Shown: in pieces, positions 33,764 to 44,354 of the stretch
How the letters are laid out: each line of letters starts with the position of its first letter
How positions within the stretch are numbered: position 1 is the first letter of the stretch
DNA from: Bacteroides sp.
Lineage (GTDB): Bacteria > Bacteroidota > Bacteroidia > Bacteroidales > Bacteroidaceae
Direction of reading: 5' to 3'
Assembly: GCA_017471925.1 (NCBI GenBank)
Contig: JAFURM010000014.1
Span: forward strand, 1-64,000
Length of the DNA: 64,000 bases
The notes under the pieces: model-generated
The model's database searches: none
What the model was told of the DNA's origin: nothing
Seen by the model: the letters and a program-made list of their open reading frames with translations, nothing else
Position numbers and translations under genes: made by a program

Positions 33764-35071
33764 TTATTCCCACTCGATCGTAGCGGAGGGTTTCGGTGAC
33801 ATGTCGTAGCAGACACGGTTCACGGTGGGTACCTCCTTCAGGATGCGGTCGGTGATTTTCATCAGGACGGGCCATTCCAACGGTTCAATGGTGGCAGTCA
33901 TGGCATCCACGGTGTTCACGGCGCGGATGATGACGGGCCAGTCAAAGGAACGGGCATTGTTGCGGACACCTACTGACTTGAAGTCGGGCACTACGGTGAA
34001 GTATTGCCATACCTTCTTGTCCAATCCGGCCTTGGCAAACTCTTCGCGCAGGATGGCATCGCTTTCGCGGACAGCTTCCAGACGGTCGCGAGTGATGGCA
34101 CCCAAACAACGTACGCCCAAGCCGGGACCGGGGAACGGCTGACGATAGACCATCTCATAGGGCAGACCCAACTCTACGCCGCAGGCACGCACTTCGTCCT
34201 TGAAGAGTTGCTTCAACGGCTCTACCAGTTGGAACTGCAGGTCTTCGGGCAGGCCGCCTACGTTGTGGTGGCTCTTCACCATCTTGGCGGTCTTGGTGCC
34301 GCTCTCCACAATGTCGGGATAGATGGTGCCCTGACCCAGAAAGTCGATACCGTCCAGCTTGCGGGCCTCTTCCTCGAACACACGGATGAACTCGCCGCCG
34401 ATAATCTTGCGCTTCTGCTCAGGGTCGGCCACTCCGGCCAGCTTGTCCAGGAAGCGGTCGGTAGCATCCACATAGACCAGGTTGGCATTGAGCTGGTTCT
34501 TGAATACCTCGATTACGTTCTCTGACTCGCCCTTACGCATCAGGCCGTGGTTCACGTGTACGCATACCAGGTTGTCACCGATGGCTTTCAGCAACAGGGC
34601 AGCCACTACGGAGGAGTCTACACCGCCTGAGAGGGCCAGCAATACCTTCTTGTCGCCCACCTGACGACGCACCAGCTCAATCTGGTCAGCCACGAAGTTC
34701 TTCATGTTCCAGTTGGCCTCGGCCTTGCAAGTGTCGAACACGAAAGACTTCACGGCAGCCTTGATGGCCTCTTCGTCATCGGTAAAGGCGGCGAGTTTCA
34801 CTTCGCACAGAGCCTTGTCGTGGCCAGCTGCCATAACGGGGAATCCCGCTTCATAGATTTCGGGCAGCACGTCAATGGCCACACCGTCGATGACGTTGTT
34901 GGGACCACCGTTGATGATGATGCCCTTCACGTTGGGCAATGCCTTCAGTTCGGCGGCGGTGATGTCGTGAGGATAGATTTCGCTATACACTCCCAACGCA
35001 CGGATGGCTCGGGCAAGCACGGTGTTTTCATGGCTTCCCAAATCCAGGATTACGATCATGTCTTGTTTCAT
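33764..35071 (-). CDS. GMP synthase paralogue with degenerate glutaminase domain
   Basis: The 435-residue protein has a full ATP pyrophosphatase domain ([18 protein letters not shown]-loop) and the GMP synthase dimer domain ending in PSATIEWE. The N-terminal glutamine amidotransferase part is only about 110 residues instead of about 190. The nucleophile motif GxCxG is replaced by VMAAGHDKA, and the HPE motif is missing. It should depend on free ammonia or another partner. It lies 63 bases downstream of the complete gene on the same strand. It may be an ammonia-dependent GMP synthase or have taken a new role. Confidence 0.85.
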   Translation of the reverse strand: MKQDMIVILDLGSHENTVLARAIRALGVYSEIYPHDITAAELKALPNVKGIIINGGPNNVIDGVAIDVLPEIYEAGFPVMAAGHDKALCEVKLAAFTDDEEAIKAAVKSFVFDTCKAEANWNMKNFVADQIELVRRQVGDKKVLLALSGGVDSSVVAALLLKAIGDNLVCVHVNHGLMRKGESENVIEVFKNQLNANLVYVDATDRFLDKLAGVADPEQKRKIIGGEFIRVFEEEARKLDGIDFLGQGTIYPDIVESGTKTAKMVKSHHNVGGLPEDLQFQLVEPLKQLFKDEVRACGVELGLPYEMVYRQPFPGPGLGVRCLGAITRDRLEAVRESDAILREEFAKAGLDKKVWQYFTVVPDFKSVGVRNNARSFDWPVIIRAVNTVDAMTATIEPLEWPVLMKITDRILKEVPTVNRVCYDMSPKPSATIEWE

Positions 35072-35134
35072 AGAGAGATGAATTGTGAATTATGATTTTT
35101 GAATTATAAATTTTGAACGATGAATGATGAGGGG

Positions 35135-36688
35135 CTATTCCCACTCGATGGTTGCGGGTGGTTTGGAGGAGATGTCGTAGGTGACGCGGTTCACTCCTTT
35201 CACCTTATTAATAATATCATTGGAGACCTTTCCCAGAAATTCGTAGGGCAGGTGGGCCCAGTCGGCTGTCATGGCATCGGTGCTGGTCACGGCACGCAGG
35301 GCTACGGCACGTTCATAGGTACGCTCGTCGCCCATTACACCCACACTCTGTACGGGCAGCAGGATGACACCTGCCTGCCACACCTGATGGTAGAGCGATG
35401 TCTCGCTACCGTCGGCCTGCTTCACCTTCCAGTCGCGCAGCCCTTGAATGAAGATATCATCGGCATCTTGCAGGATGCGTACCTTTTCGCGCGTGATGTC
35501 ACCCAGTATGCGCACGGCCAATCCCGGTCCGGGGAAGGGATGACGGGTGATGAGGTGTTCGGGCATACCCAATTCACGACCCACGCGACGCACCTCGTCC
35601 TTGAAGAGCCATTGCAGCGGCTCACACAACTTCAGGTGCATCTCTTCGGGCAGGCCTCCCACGTTGTGGTGGCTCTTGATGGTCTTGCCGGTGATGTTGA
35701 GGCTCTCGATGCGGTCGGGGTAGATGGTGCCCTGAGCCAGCCAGCGGGCATCGGTTATCTTGCGGGCCTCGGCATCGAACACATCCACGAAGTCGCGTCC
35801 GATAATCTTGCGTTTCTGCTCGGGCTCGTTCATGCCCTCCAGGTCCTTGAAGAACTTTTCGCTGGCATCCACGCCGATGACGTTCAGACCCAGGCATTCA
35901 TAGTCGTGCATCACGTTGCGGAACTCATTCTTGCGCAGCAGGCCGTGGTCCACGAAGATGCAGGTCAGGTTCTTGCCGATGGCACGGTTCAGCAATACGG
36001 CGGCAACGGATGAGTCCACGCCTCCGCTAAGTCCCAGGATGACACGGTCATTGCCTAACTGCTCTTTCAGCTCGGCCACTGTGGTTTCCACGAAAGAGGC
36101 CGGGCTCCAGGTGCAATGGCAACCGCATACCTTCACGACGAAGTTCTTCAGCATCTGCGTGCCCTCTTCGCTGTGGAACACTTCGGGGTGGAACTGTACG
36201 CCCCACACCTGTTCGCCCTCAATCTGATAGGCGGCAATCTTCACTTTGTCAGTCGATGCAATGATTCGGAAGTTATCGGGAATGGCCGTAATGGTGTCGC
36301 CGTGGCTCATCCATACCTGGGTGTTCTCCTTCACTCCGTGGAACAGGACGTTCTCGTGGTCGAATGAAGTGAGATGGGCACGTCCGTATTCGCGGGTACC
36401 GGCCGGCTCCACACGTCCGCCGTTGCTGTAGGAGATGAACTGTGCACCATAGCAGATGCCCAGGATGGGCAGACGGCCCCGGATGTCGCTCAGGTCTACC
36501 CGGAACGCGCTCTTGTCATAAACAGAAAAAGGGCTACCCGAGAGGATAACGCCCTTCACATTTTCATCTTGATGGGGGAATTTGTTATAGGGAACAATTT
36601 CACAATACACGTTCAGCTCACGGAGCCGGCGTCCGATGAGTTGTGTCGTTTGTGACCCGAAATCAAGAATAATAATCTTTTCTTGCAT
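35135..36688 (-). CDS. guaA: Glutamine-hydrolysing GMP synthase
   Basis: I start at the ATG at 36688 ([18 protein letters not shown]); the frame is open upstream but reads through the promoter. The 517-residue enzyme has an intact class I glutaminase with nucleophile Cys in GICYGAQ and His/Glu in [11 protein letters not shown]. The synthetase P-loop is [14 protein letters not shown], and the C-terminal dimer domain ends PPATIEWE. It makes GMP from XMP, ATP and glutamine in the cytoplasm. Confidence 0.95.
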   Translation of the reverse strand: MQEKIIILDFGSQTTQLIGRRLRELNVYCEIVPYNKFPHQDENVKGVILSGSPFSVYDKSAFRVDLSDIRGRLPILGICYGAQFISYSNGGRVEPAGTREYGRAHLTSFDHENVLFHGVKENTQVWMSHGDTITAIPDNFRIIASTDKVKIAAYQIEGEQVWGVQFHPEVFHSEEGTQMLKNFVVKVCGCHCTWSPASFVETTVAELKEQLGNDRVILGLSGGVDSSVAAVLLNRAIGKNLTCIFVDHGLLRKNEFRNVMHDYECLGLNVIGVDASEKFFKDLEGMNEPEQKRKIIGRDFVDVFDAEARKITDARWLAQGTIYPDRIESLNITGKTIKSHHNVGGLPEEMHLKLCEPLQWLFKDEVRRVGRELGMPEHLITRHPFPGPGLAVRILGDITREKVRILQDADDIFIQGLRDWKVKQADGSETSLYHQVWQAGVILLPVQSVGVMGDERTYERAVALRAVTSTDAMTADWAHLPYEFLGKVSNDIINKVKGVNRVTYDISSKPPATIEWE

Positions 36689-36721
36689 ATTATATTTGTA
36701 ATGGTTTGGCCTAAGAATGTG

Positions 36722-36729
36722 CAAAAGTA
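36722..36729 (-). promoter_or_regulatory. Promoter -7 box of guaA
   Basis: On the minus strand TACTTTTG (36729 down to 36722) fits TAnnTTTG and lies about 34 bases before the guaA start codon. Confidence 0.6.
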
Positions 36730-36889
36730 GAAAAAATGCAGAAAACTGTGCGAAAAACGCCCAAGAAAATTCGGCCTTGCCGCAAAAACGGGATGCCTTC
36801 TCGCTGTAGGCCGACAGCCGATGGATGGGTTGCATGGAAGCAGTGCAGGTGAAAAAGGACTCCGGAACCGGATAAAGTTCAGGCGCGGA

Positions 36890-36942
36890 TTGCACGGACT
36901 TGGCGGAATAGTAACCGTTTTGTCCGTGTCATCCGTGCCTGA
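36890..36942. repeat. Dispersed CACGGAT inverted repeat
   Basis: CAGGCGCGGATTGCACGGA and its approximate complement TCCGTGTCATCCGTGCCTG flank about 15 bases. It belongs to the family also found at 7940, 19678 and 46373. It lies between guaA and mscL. Confidence 0.75.
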
Positions 36943-36989
36943 AACATAGGGGGTGTGAGTGCAGTACCGGGCGCATGCCGGCAGACCTC

Positions 36990-37454
36990 TTACTTCTTCT
37001 CTTTCAGCAAGTCGCGGATTTCCGTGAGTAACACCTCTTCCTTGCTCGGTGCAGGAGGTGCGGGCGGAGCGGCGGGAGCCTCTTCTTTCTTTTTCTTCTC
37101 AGTGGCTTTCTTCAGCAGGCTGACAAAGCAGAAGATGGAGAAGGCGATGATGAGGAAATCGAAAGTCTGCTGCAAGAAGTTGCCATAGTTCAATGTGACC
37201 TCGGCCACGGCCTGCTGTACCACGTTGCCGGCTTCGTCCAGCTTTTCGGGTACGGCTTCCTTCATCACCCACTTCAACTCCTTGAAGTCTACGCCGCCTA
37301 CCAGCAAGCCGATTGGCGGCATGATGATGTCGTTCACCACCGAGGTGACAATCTTTCCAAATGCACCGCCGATGATGACACCGACAGCCATGTCCACTAC
37401 ATTGCCTTTCATGGCAAATGCTTTAAAATCCTGTAAAAATGAACTTTTTCCCAT
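36990..37454 (-). CDS. mscL: Large-conductance mechanosensitive channel MscL
   Basis: The 154-residue protein begins with the MscL signature [20 protein letters not shown], followed by the first pore helix, then a periplasmic loop and the second helix ([15 protein letters not shown]). It opens under membrane tension to release solutes in osmotic downshock. An Ala/Pro-rich linker ([12 protein letters not shown]) precedes the C-terminal helix bundle; this is longer than in E. coli MscL. It stands alone on the minus strand. Confidence 0.95.
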   Translation of the reverse strand: MGKSSFLQDFKAFAMKGNVVDMAVGVIIGGAFGKIVTSVVNDIIMPPIGLLVGGVDFKELKWVMKEAVPEKLDEAGNVVQQAVAEVTLNYGNFLQQTFDFLIIAFSIFCFVSLLKKATEKKKKEEAPAAPPAPPAPSKEEVLLTEIRDLLKEKK

Positions 37455-37505
37455 CTTTTCAATTATTTAATTTTGAATTTGAGTGCGAATATAAAAACAA
37501 TTTTG

Positions 37506-37513
37506 TACTTTTG
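37506..37513 (+). promoter_or_regulatory. Promoter -7 box of the GAPDH gene
   Basis: TACTTTTG fits TAnnTTTG and lies 80 bases before the start codon, with TTTG at 37478-37481 as the nearest -33 candidate. Confidence 0.6.
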
Positions 37514-37587
37514 CACCGCATTTCCAAAGAAAATGCACAAACGACGTAAGATATTTGAATAAATATACAAAAACCTTTAAAGTTTAA

Positions 37588-38604
<1,017 letters not shown>

Positions 38605-38627
38605 TTTTCAGTTAGAAAATAATAAAA

Positions 38628-38663
38628 AATAGGTGGCTTCTATAGAAGTCGCCTATTTTTTTT
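38628..38663 (+). terminator. Rho-independent terminator of gapA
   Basis: AATAGGTGGCTTC (38628-38640) pairs with GAAGTCGCCTATT (38645-38657), followed by a run of eight T. Confidence 0.88.
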
Positions 38664-38720
38664 GCACCTTTGCGGTTAGAATCCAAACGCTGAAAGTTTT
38701 ACCGCTAACCCCAAAGGACA

Positions 38721-40814
38721 ATGAAATTTAAACTGACACTAATTTTACTTTGCATTATGAGTACACTCCGGGCACAGAACCCTTTCCTTGAAACGTATGA
38801 CACACCGCACGGCACCGTGCCGTTCCACCTGATAAAGAACGAACACTTTGAACCGGCCGTCCGTGAAGGAATCCGCCGCCATCAGGCCGAGATAGATGCC
38901 ATCATTGCCAATCCCGAAACTCCCACTTTCGGCAACACGATTGCTCCCTATGAACATTCGGGCGAACTCCTGAGCCGTGTCGTCACCGTCTTTGGCAACC
39001 TGCTGAGTGCCGAGACTGATGATGAGAAGCAGGAACTGGCCAAGGTTATCATGCCCCTGATGAATGAGCATGGCAACAATGTCAGCCTGAACGAGAAACT
39101 CTTTGCACGCATCAAGAGTGTCTATGAGAATCGTGAAAAGGAGGACCTGACCATGGAACAAAACAAACTCCTGGAAGATGTCTATAAGGGCTTCGCCCGC
39201 AACGGTGTGAACCTGCAGGGCGCAGACAAGGAGAAATACCGTGAACTGAGCAAGCAACTCAGCATGCTCTCCCTGCAGTTCAGCGAGAACAACCTGAAGG
39301 AGACCAACGCTTACCAACTGGTCGTGACCGATAAGGCACAACTCTCCGGCCTGCCTGAAAGTGCCCTTGCTGCAGCTGCCGAAACAGCAGCGGAGAAAGG
39401 TGTGGAAGGATGGGTGTTCACCCTCCATGCTCCCAGCTACATGCCCTTCCTGAAGTATGCCGACAGCCGTGACCTGCGTCAGGAACTCTACATGGCCTAC
39501 ATGACCAAGTGTACCCACGACAATGAGTACAACACCCTGGATATTGTGAGACAGATTGCCGATACCCGCATGGCCATTGCCCAGCTGCTGGGCTACAAGG
39601 ATTATGCCTCTTATGCCCTGGAGAACCGCATGGCGCAGAACAGTGATGCAGTCTACAACCTGCTGAACCAACTGTTAGAGGCTTATCGCCCTACAGCCCT
39701 GAAGGAACGTGACGAGGTGGAAGCCCTGGCCCGCCAGGAACAGGGAGAGGATTTCCGCCTGATGCCATGGGACTGGAGCTACTATTCCCACAAACTGATG
39801 GACCGCAAGTATCGCCTGGATGACGAAATGTTGCGTCCCTACTTCGAACTGAGCAAGGTGAAGGAGGGCGTCTTCGGGCTGGCTACCCGCCTCTATGGCA
39901 TCACGTTCAAGAAGAATACCGACATCCCCGTCTACCACAAGGATGTGGATGCCTACGAGGTGTTCGACAAGGACGGCAGCTATCTGGCCGTGCTCTATAC
40001 CGACTTCCATCCGCGTGCCGGCAAGCGTTCGGGAGCCTGGATGACCGAGTTCAAGGGACAGTGGGTGGACGAGAAGAGTGGCGAGAACAGTCGTCCCCAC
40101 ATCACGCTCGTCATGAACTTCAGCAAGCCCACCAAGGAAAAGCCGGCCCTGCTCACCTTTGACGAGGTGAACACTTTCCTGCATGAGTTCGGACACGGAC
40201 TGCACGGCATGTTTGCCAACTCCACTTACGAGAGCCTGAGCGGTACCAATGTCTATCGCGACTTCGTGGAACTTCCCTCCCAACTGATGGAGAACTTTGC
40301 CATTGAGAAGGAGTTTCTCCACACCTTTGCCCGCCACTACCAGACGGGTGAACTCATCCCCGACGAACTGGTGCAGCGCATCATAGACTCCTCCAACTTC
40401 AATGTGGCCTACGCCTGTCTGCGCCAACTCAGTTTCGGCCTGTTAGACATGGCCTGGTACACTCGTACCACTCCTTTCGAGGGTGACGTCATGGCCTATG
40501 AACAGGAGGCCTGGGCCAAGGCACAGGTGTTGCCGGCTGTGGAAGGCACCTGCATGAGCGCCCAGTTCTCACACATCTTTGCCGGAGGCTATTCGGCCGG
40601 ATACTACAGCTACAAGTGGGCGGAAGTACTGGATGCCGATGCCTTTTCCCTCTTCAAGCAGAAGGGAATCTTCAGTCCCAAGGTGGCCACCTCTTTCCGC
40701 GAGAACATCCTTTCGCGCGGTGGTACGGAACATCCCATGACGCTCTACAAACGTTTCCGTGGGCAGGAACCGGGCATTGACGCATTACTCATCAGAAACG
40801 GAATCAAAAAATGA
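38721..40814 (+). CDS. dcp: M3 family peptidyl-dipeptidase (Dcp-like)
   Basis: The 697-residue zinc peptidase has a signal peptide (FKLTLILLCIMSTLRAQ), so it works in the periplasm. The HEFGH zinc motif (about residue 491) is followed by the third-ligand region ELPSQLMENFA. It removes dipeptides from the C terminus of peptides. Its length fits the Dcp branch of M3. The stop overlaps the next gene by four bases. Confidence 0.93.
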   Translation: MKFKLTLILLCIMSTLRAQNPFLETYDTPHGTVPFHLIKNEHFEPAVREGIRRHQAEIDAIIANPETPTFGNTIAPYEHSGELLSRVVTVFGNLLSAETDDEKQELAKVIMPLMNEHGNNVSLNEKLFARIKSVYENREKEDLTMEQNKLLEDVYKGFARNGVNLQGADKEKYRELSKQLSMLSLQFSENNLKETNAYQLVVTDKAQLSGLPESALAAAAETAAEKGVEGWVFTLHAPSYMPFLKYADSRDLRQELYMAYMTKCTHDNEYNTLDIVRQIADTRMAIAQLLGYKDYASYALENRMAQNSDAVYNLLNQLLEAYRPTALKERDEVEALARQEQGEDFRLMPWDWSYYSHKLMDRKYRLDDEMLRPYFELSKVKEGVFGLATRLYGITFKKNTDIPVYHKDVDAYEVFDKDGSYLAVLYTDFHPRAGKRSGAWMTEFKGQWVDEKSGENSRPHITLVMNFSKPTKEKPALLTFDEVNTFLHEFGHGLHGMFANSTYESLSGTNVYRDFVELPSQLMENFAIEKEFLHTFARHYQTGELIPDELVQRIIDSSNFNVAYACLRQLSFGLLDMAWYTRTTPFEGDVMAYEQEAWAKAQVLPAVEGTCMSAQFSHIFAGGYSAGYYSYKWAEVLDADAFSLFKQKGIFSPKVATSFRENILSRGGTEHPMTLYKRFRGQEPGIDALLIRNGIKK

Positions 40815-41326
40815 AAAGTTTACTCAGACAGACAACCGTCCTCTTGTGGACCTTGCTCCTGATACCGCTGTTCACGGCCTGCAACGATGAAGACGACGTG
40901 GAGGAAATCTTCATGAACAAGGTGTGGAAGATGAGCCGCCTTACGGCAGAAGGAAACACAGGACAGTTTCCCGCAGGCTTCTGGAGCGACCAAGCCTCCT
41001 ACAACAACAGCATGACCGCCTTCAGCCGGGAAGATACCTATACCATTGAATTCAAGGCAGGAAGCGGAGGAAGCACTTCGGGCGGTACCTTTACGGCCCA
41101 GGCCGTGAAAGCCACCCTGACGGGAGACTGGACCGTGGACGGAAAGAACGGACTGCTGACCCTCAACGTGAAGAAGCAGAGCACTACGGAAAGTGACATC
41201 CTGGCCAAGAAATTCATTGAGGGCCTGAAGAAGATTTCCCGTTATGAGGGCAGCAGCAAGCAGATAACCCTCTTCTTTGAGGAAGGACAGGCCACCTGGC
41301 TCATCGGATTTACCCCCAAACCATAG
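40811..41326 (+). CDS. Small lipoprotein of unknown function
   Basis: The 171-residue protein has a lipoprotein signal (LLLIPLFTACND). The mature part alternates short beta-predicted strands (VWKMSRL, YTIEFKAG, KQITLFFEEG) and resembles a small lipocalin-like barrel, but I cannot name the family. It overlaps the peptidase stop (ATGA), so both are probably translated together. Confidence 0.7.
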   Translation: MKSLLRQTTVLLWTLLLIPLFTACNDEDDVEEIFMNKVWKMSRLTAEGNTGQFPAGFWSDQASYNNSMTAFSREDTYTIEFKAGSGGSTSGGTFTAQAVKATLTGDWTVDGKNGLLTLNVKKQSTTESDILAKKFIEGLKKISRYEGSSKQITLFFEEGQATWLIGFTPKP

Positions 41327-41333
41327 AAACGAC

Positions 41334-41765
41334 ATGAACGATTCAGCAAAAGCCAAACAAGAAGCCCTGGACAAACGTTATATACGCATGGCAAGCGTCT
41401 GGGCGGAGAACTCCTACTGCAAACGGCGTCAGGTGGGGGCACTCATCGTGAAAGACAAGATGATTATCTCGGACGGCTACAACGGCACTCCCTCGGGGTT
41501 TGAAAACGTTTGTGAAGACGAGAACAACGTGACCAAGCCTTACGTGCTTCATGCCGAGGCCAATGCCATCACCAAGATTGCCCGCTCCAGCAACAGCAGC
41601 GAGGGGGCAACCATGTATGTGACGGCATCGCCCTGCATCGAATGTTCCAAACTGATTATCCAGGCCGGTATCAAGCGGGTGGTCTACTCCGAGAAGTATC
41701 GCCTGGAGGATGGCATCGAACTGCTGAAGCGTGCCGGCATCGAGGTGGTCTATCTCCACGAATGA
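41334..41765 (+). CDS. Deoxycytidylate (dCMP) deaminase family protein
   Basis: I use the ATG at 41334, eight bases after the lipoprotein stop; the frame opens earlier inside that gene. The 143-residue protein has zinc ligands in HAEANA (His, with catalytic Glu) and PCIECSK (two Cys). It deaminates dCMP to dUMP, feeding thymidylate synthesis. ComE-type deaminases share this form, and I cannot separate the two by sequence alone. Confidence 0.9.
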   Translation: MNDSAKAKQEALDKRYIRMASVWAENSYCKRRQVGALIVKDKMIISDGYNGTPSGFENVCEDENNVTKPYVLHAEANAITKIARSSNSSEGATMYVTASPCIECSKLIIQAGIKRVVYSEKYRLEDGIELLKRAGIEVVYLHE

Positions 41766-41826
41766 CAGCTGCAGACGTTTCCCGACAGATTTAACCCAAT
41801 AACGAACAATTAGCAGAAACAATATC

Positions 41827-43488
41827 ATGAGTACGAAAAACTCCTCCCGCTTCACCCCGCTCATTATTGCCATCAGCATAGTGGCGGGCATCCTTATCGG
41901 CACGGCCTATGCCAAGCATTATGGCGGCAGCAAACTGGGCATCATCAACGGTTCCACCAACAAACTGAATGCCCTGCTGCGTGTCATTGACGACCAGTAT
42001 GTAGACACCGTGAACATGGCCGACCTGGTGGAAGAGGCCATGCCGCAAATCCTGGCGGAACTGGATCCGCATTCCACTTACATTCCGGCACAGAAACTGG
42101 AGGAGGTGAACTCGGAACTGGAGGGGAGCTTCAGCGGCATCGGCATACAGTTCACCATTCAGGATGATACGGTCCACGTGAACAGCGTCATCTCGGGCGG
42201 CCCTTCCGAAAAGGTGGGACTTATGGCCGGCGACCGTATCGTCATGGTGGACGACAGCCTTTTCGTGGGCAAGGAACTGACCAACGAGAAGGCCATGCGT
42301 ACCCTGAAAGGCCCTAAGGGTACCGAGGTGAAACTGAGTGTCAAGCGGGCTACGGAGAAGCAGTTGCTGGACTTCGTCATCACGCGTGGCGATATTCCGC
42401 AGAACACCATTGATGCGGCCTATATGATTGATGATGACTTCGGCTACATACAGGTGGCCAAGTTTGGCCGTACCACTCACATCGAACTGCTGAACGCCAT
42501 TGCCCAACTGCAGCATCAGAACTGCAAGGGGGTCATCATTGACCTTCGCGACAATACGGGCGGCTATATGGAGGCTGCCACACGTATGGTGAATGAGTTC
42601 CTGCCTGCCGGCCAGCTGATTGTCTATACCGAGGGACGCAAGTATCCGCGTGATGTCATCATGGCCAACGGTACGGGCAGTTGTCAGAAGATGCCGCTCG
42701 TGGTGCTCATCAACGAGACCTCGGCTTCGGCCAGTGAAATCTTTGCCGGAGCTATCCAGGACAATGACCGGGGAACCATCGTGGGACGCCGTTCCTTCGG
42801 CAAGGGACTGGTGCAGCAACCCATTGACTTCAATGACGGTTCGGCTATCCGCCTCACCATCGCACGCTATCACACGCCCTCCGGACGTTGCATCCAGCGG
42901 CCTTATGAGAACGGCAAGGACAGCAAGTATGAAATGGATTGGATTACCCGCTACGAGCATGGTGAGTTTTTCTCCAAAGATAGCATCAAGCAGGATGAAA
43001 CCCTGCGCTATTCCACTTCCTTGGGACGTACGGTCTATGGCGGTGGCGGCATCATGCCCGATGTCTTCGTTCCCCAGGACACGACCGGCGTATCCTCCTA
43101 TCTGATAGAGGTGGGCAACAAGGGACTGATTCGCCAGTTCGGTTTCCAGTACAGCGACCGCAACCGCAGCCGCCTGCAGGAACTGGAGAATGAGGAAGAG
43201 ATGCTGAAGTATCTCCAGCGGCAGAACCTGATCGAACAGTTTATACGCTTTGCCGACAGCAAGGGGGTGAAGCGTCGCAACCTGCTCATCAACAAGTCGC
43301 GCCAGCTGCTGGGCCGCAATCTCTATGGCAATGTCATCTATAACATCCTGGGCATCAAAGCCTATATCCGCTACGCCAACCAGAGTGACGACACGGTGCT
43401 GAAGGCGCTGGATATCCTGAAGAAGGGAGAAGCCTTCCCGAAGGCTCCCGAAACGGTCGAGGGGGAAGAACAACCGCAGGCCGTCTGA
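41827..43488 (+). CDS. S41 family C-terminal processing protease
   Basis: The 553-residue protein has an N-terminal membrane anchor (about residues 11-30), an N-terminal helical part, a PDZ domain (about 95-180, GSFSGIGIQF start) and the S41 protease core. The catalytic Ser is in NETSASASEIFAGA and the Lys in GRRSFGKGLVQ. Such enzymes trim or degrade periplasmic proteins from the C terminus. It precedes the cyclo-ligase gene by 16 bases. Confidence 0.93.
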   Translation: MSTKNSSRFTPLIIAISIVAGILIGTAYAKHYGGSKLGIINGSTNKLNALLRVIDDQYVDTVNMADLVEEAMPQILAELDPHSTYIPAQKLEEVNSELEGSFSGIGIQFTIQDDTVHVNSVISGGPSEKVGLMAGDRIVMVDDSLFVGKELTNEKAMRTLKGPKGTEVKLSVKRATEKQLLDFVITRGDIPQNTIDAAYMIDDDFGYIQVAKFGRTTHIELLNAIAQLQHQNCKGVIIDLRDNTGGYMEAATRMVNEFLPAGQLIVYTEGRKYPRDVIMANGTGSCQKMPLVVLINETSASASEIFAGAIQDNDRGTIVGRRSFGKGLVQQPIDFNDGSAIRLTIARYHTPSGRCIQRPYENGKDSKYEMDWITRYEHGEFFSKDSIKQDETLRYSTSLGRTVYGGGGIMPDVFVPQDTTGVSSYLIEVGNKGLIRQFGFQYSDRNRSRLQELENEEEMLKYLQRQNLIEQFIRFADSKGVKRRNLLINKSRQLLGRNLYGNVIYNILGIKAYIRYANQSDDTVLKALDILKKGEAFPKAPETVEGEEQPQAV

Positions 43489-43504
43489 TTCACCCGGTGA
43501 GTTC

Positions 43505-44086
43505 ATGCCTATGGGACAAGCTATAGATAATTCTCCCGCCTTGTGGGAACAGAAGAAAGAACTGCGTCGCCTGATTGCTTCTTTGAAAAGGGAGCATCGG
43601 GCGACAGCCTTATGCCGTTCCCGGGAAATCATGGAAAGGCTGGAGCACCATCCTGTCTTTCAGGCTTCCGATACGGTGCTGCTCTACCATTCGTTACCCG
43701 ATGAGGTGAATACGCATGAGTTTGTGGAACGGTGGGGAGGGCGGAAGCAGTTGTTGCTGCCTGTCGTCGTGGGAGATGATTTGGAACTGCGTCGTTATGA
43801 CGGTCCCTCTTCCATGCAGGTCGGGGCTTATGGCATTCTGGAACCGGTGGGGGAGAACTTCACCGACTATGCTGCCATTGGCTTTGTGGCTGTTCCCGGT
43901 GTGGCTTTTGATGCCCGAGGCAATCGCCTGGGGCGTGGCAAGGGCTACTATGACCGCCTGCTTCCACGCCTGACGGCAGCCTATAAGGCCGGCATCTGTT
44001 TCTCCTTCCAGTTGTTGCCTGCCATTCCTACAGCCCCTTTTGACATTCGCATGGATGGGATTGTCACCGAAAGACAATGTTGGTGA
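43505..44086 (+). CDS. 5-formyltetrahydrofolate cyclo-ligase
   Basis: The 193-residue protein has the ATP/folate-binding C-terminal pattern GVAFDARGNRLGRGKGYYDR and the N-terminal KKELRRLI helix. It converts 5-formyl-THF to 5,10-methenyl-THF using ATP. The start could also be the Met two codons in (43511). Its 3' end overlaps the convergent DciA-like gene by 23 bases. Confidence 0.92.
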   Translation: MPMGQAIDNSPALWEQKKELRRLIASLKREHRATALCRSREIMERLEHHPVFQASDTVLLYHSLPDEVNTHEFVERWGGRKQLLLPVVVGDDLELRRYDGPSSMQVGAYGILEPVGENFTDYAAIGFVAVPGVAFDARGNRLGRGKGYYDRLLPRLTAAYKAGICFSFQLLPAIPTAPFDIRMDGIVTERQCW

Positions 44087-44354
44087 TGACCTGTGCCCCA
44101 ACATGACGGTTCAGGTTGCGCACCAGCAGTTCGCGTCCCATCATCAGCTCCTGGCGCAGGGCGGCGGACGTGAGATGGACGTAAAGCACTTGATTCCTGA
44201 TGTAAAGTTCGCGGGTGTAGGAAGCTATGGTGGCACCGAGCACCGTGCTCCATGAATTGATGAGCCGCCGCTCGTTCAGCGGTGTCTCTAAACTCTCCTG
44301 ACGCAGGTAGGTGTGAATCAGTTTGCCTATCGGCTGGGCATCGTTGCGCTTCAT
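44064..44354 (-). CDS. DUF721/DciA-like protein
   Basis: The 96-residue basic protein matches the DUF721 pattern (a W..V.G..i..yT start and the VLYVHLTSAALRQEL core). DciA-family proteins load the replicative helicase in many bacteria. Its start overlaps the recF stop by four bases (ATGA), which fits a role in DNA replication or repair. It may act only as a short member of the family. Confidence 0.85.
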   Translation of the reverse strand: MKRNDAQPIGKLIHTYLRQESLETPLNERRLINSWSTVLGATIASYTRELYIRNQVLYVHLTSAALRQELMMGRELLVRNLNRHVGAQVITNIVFR

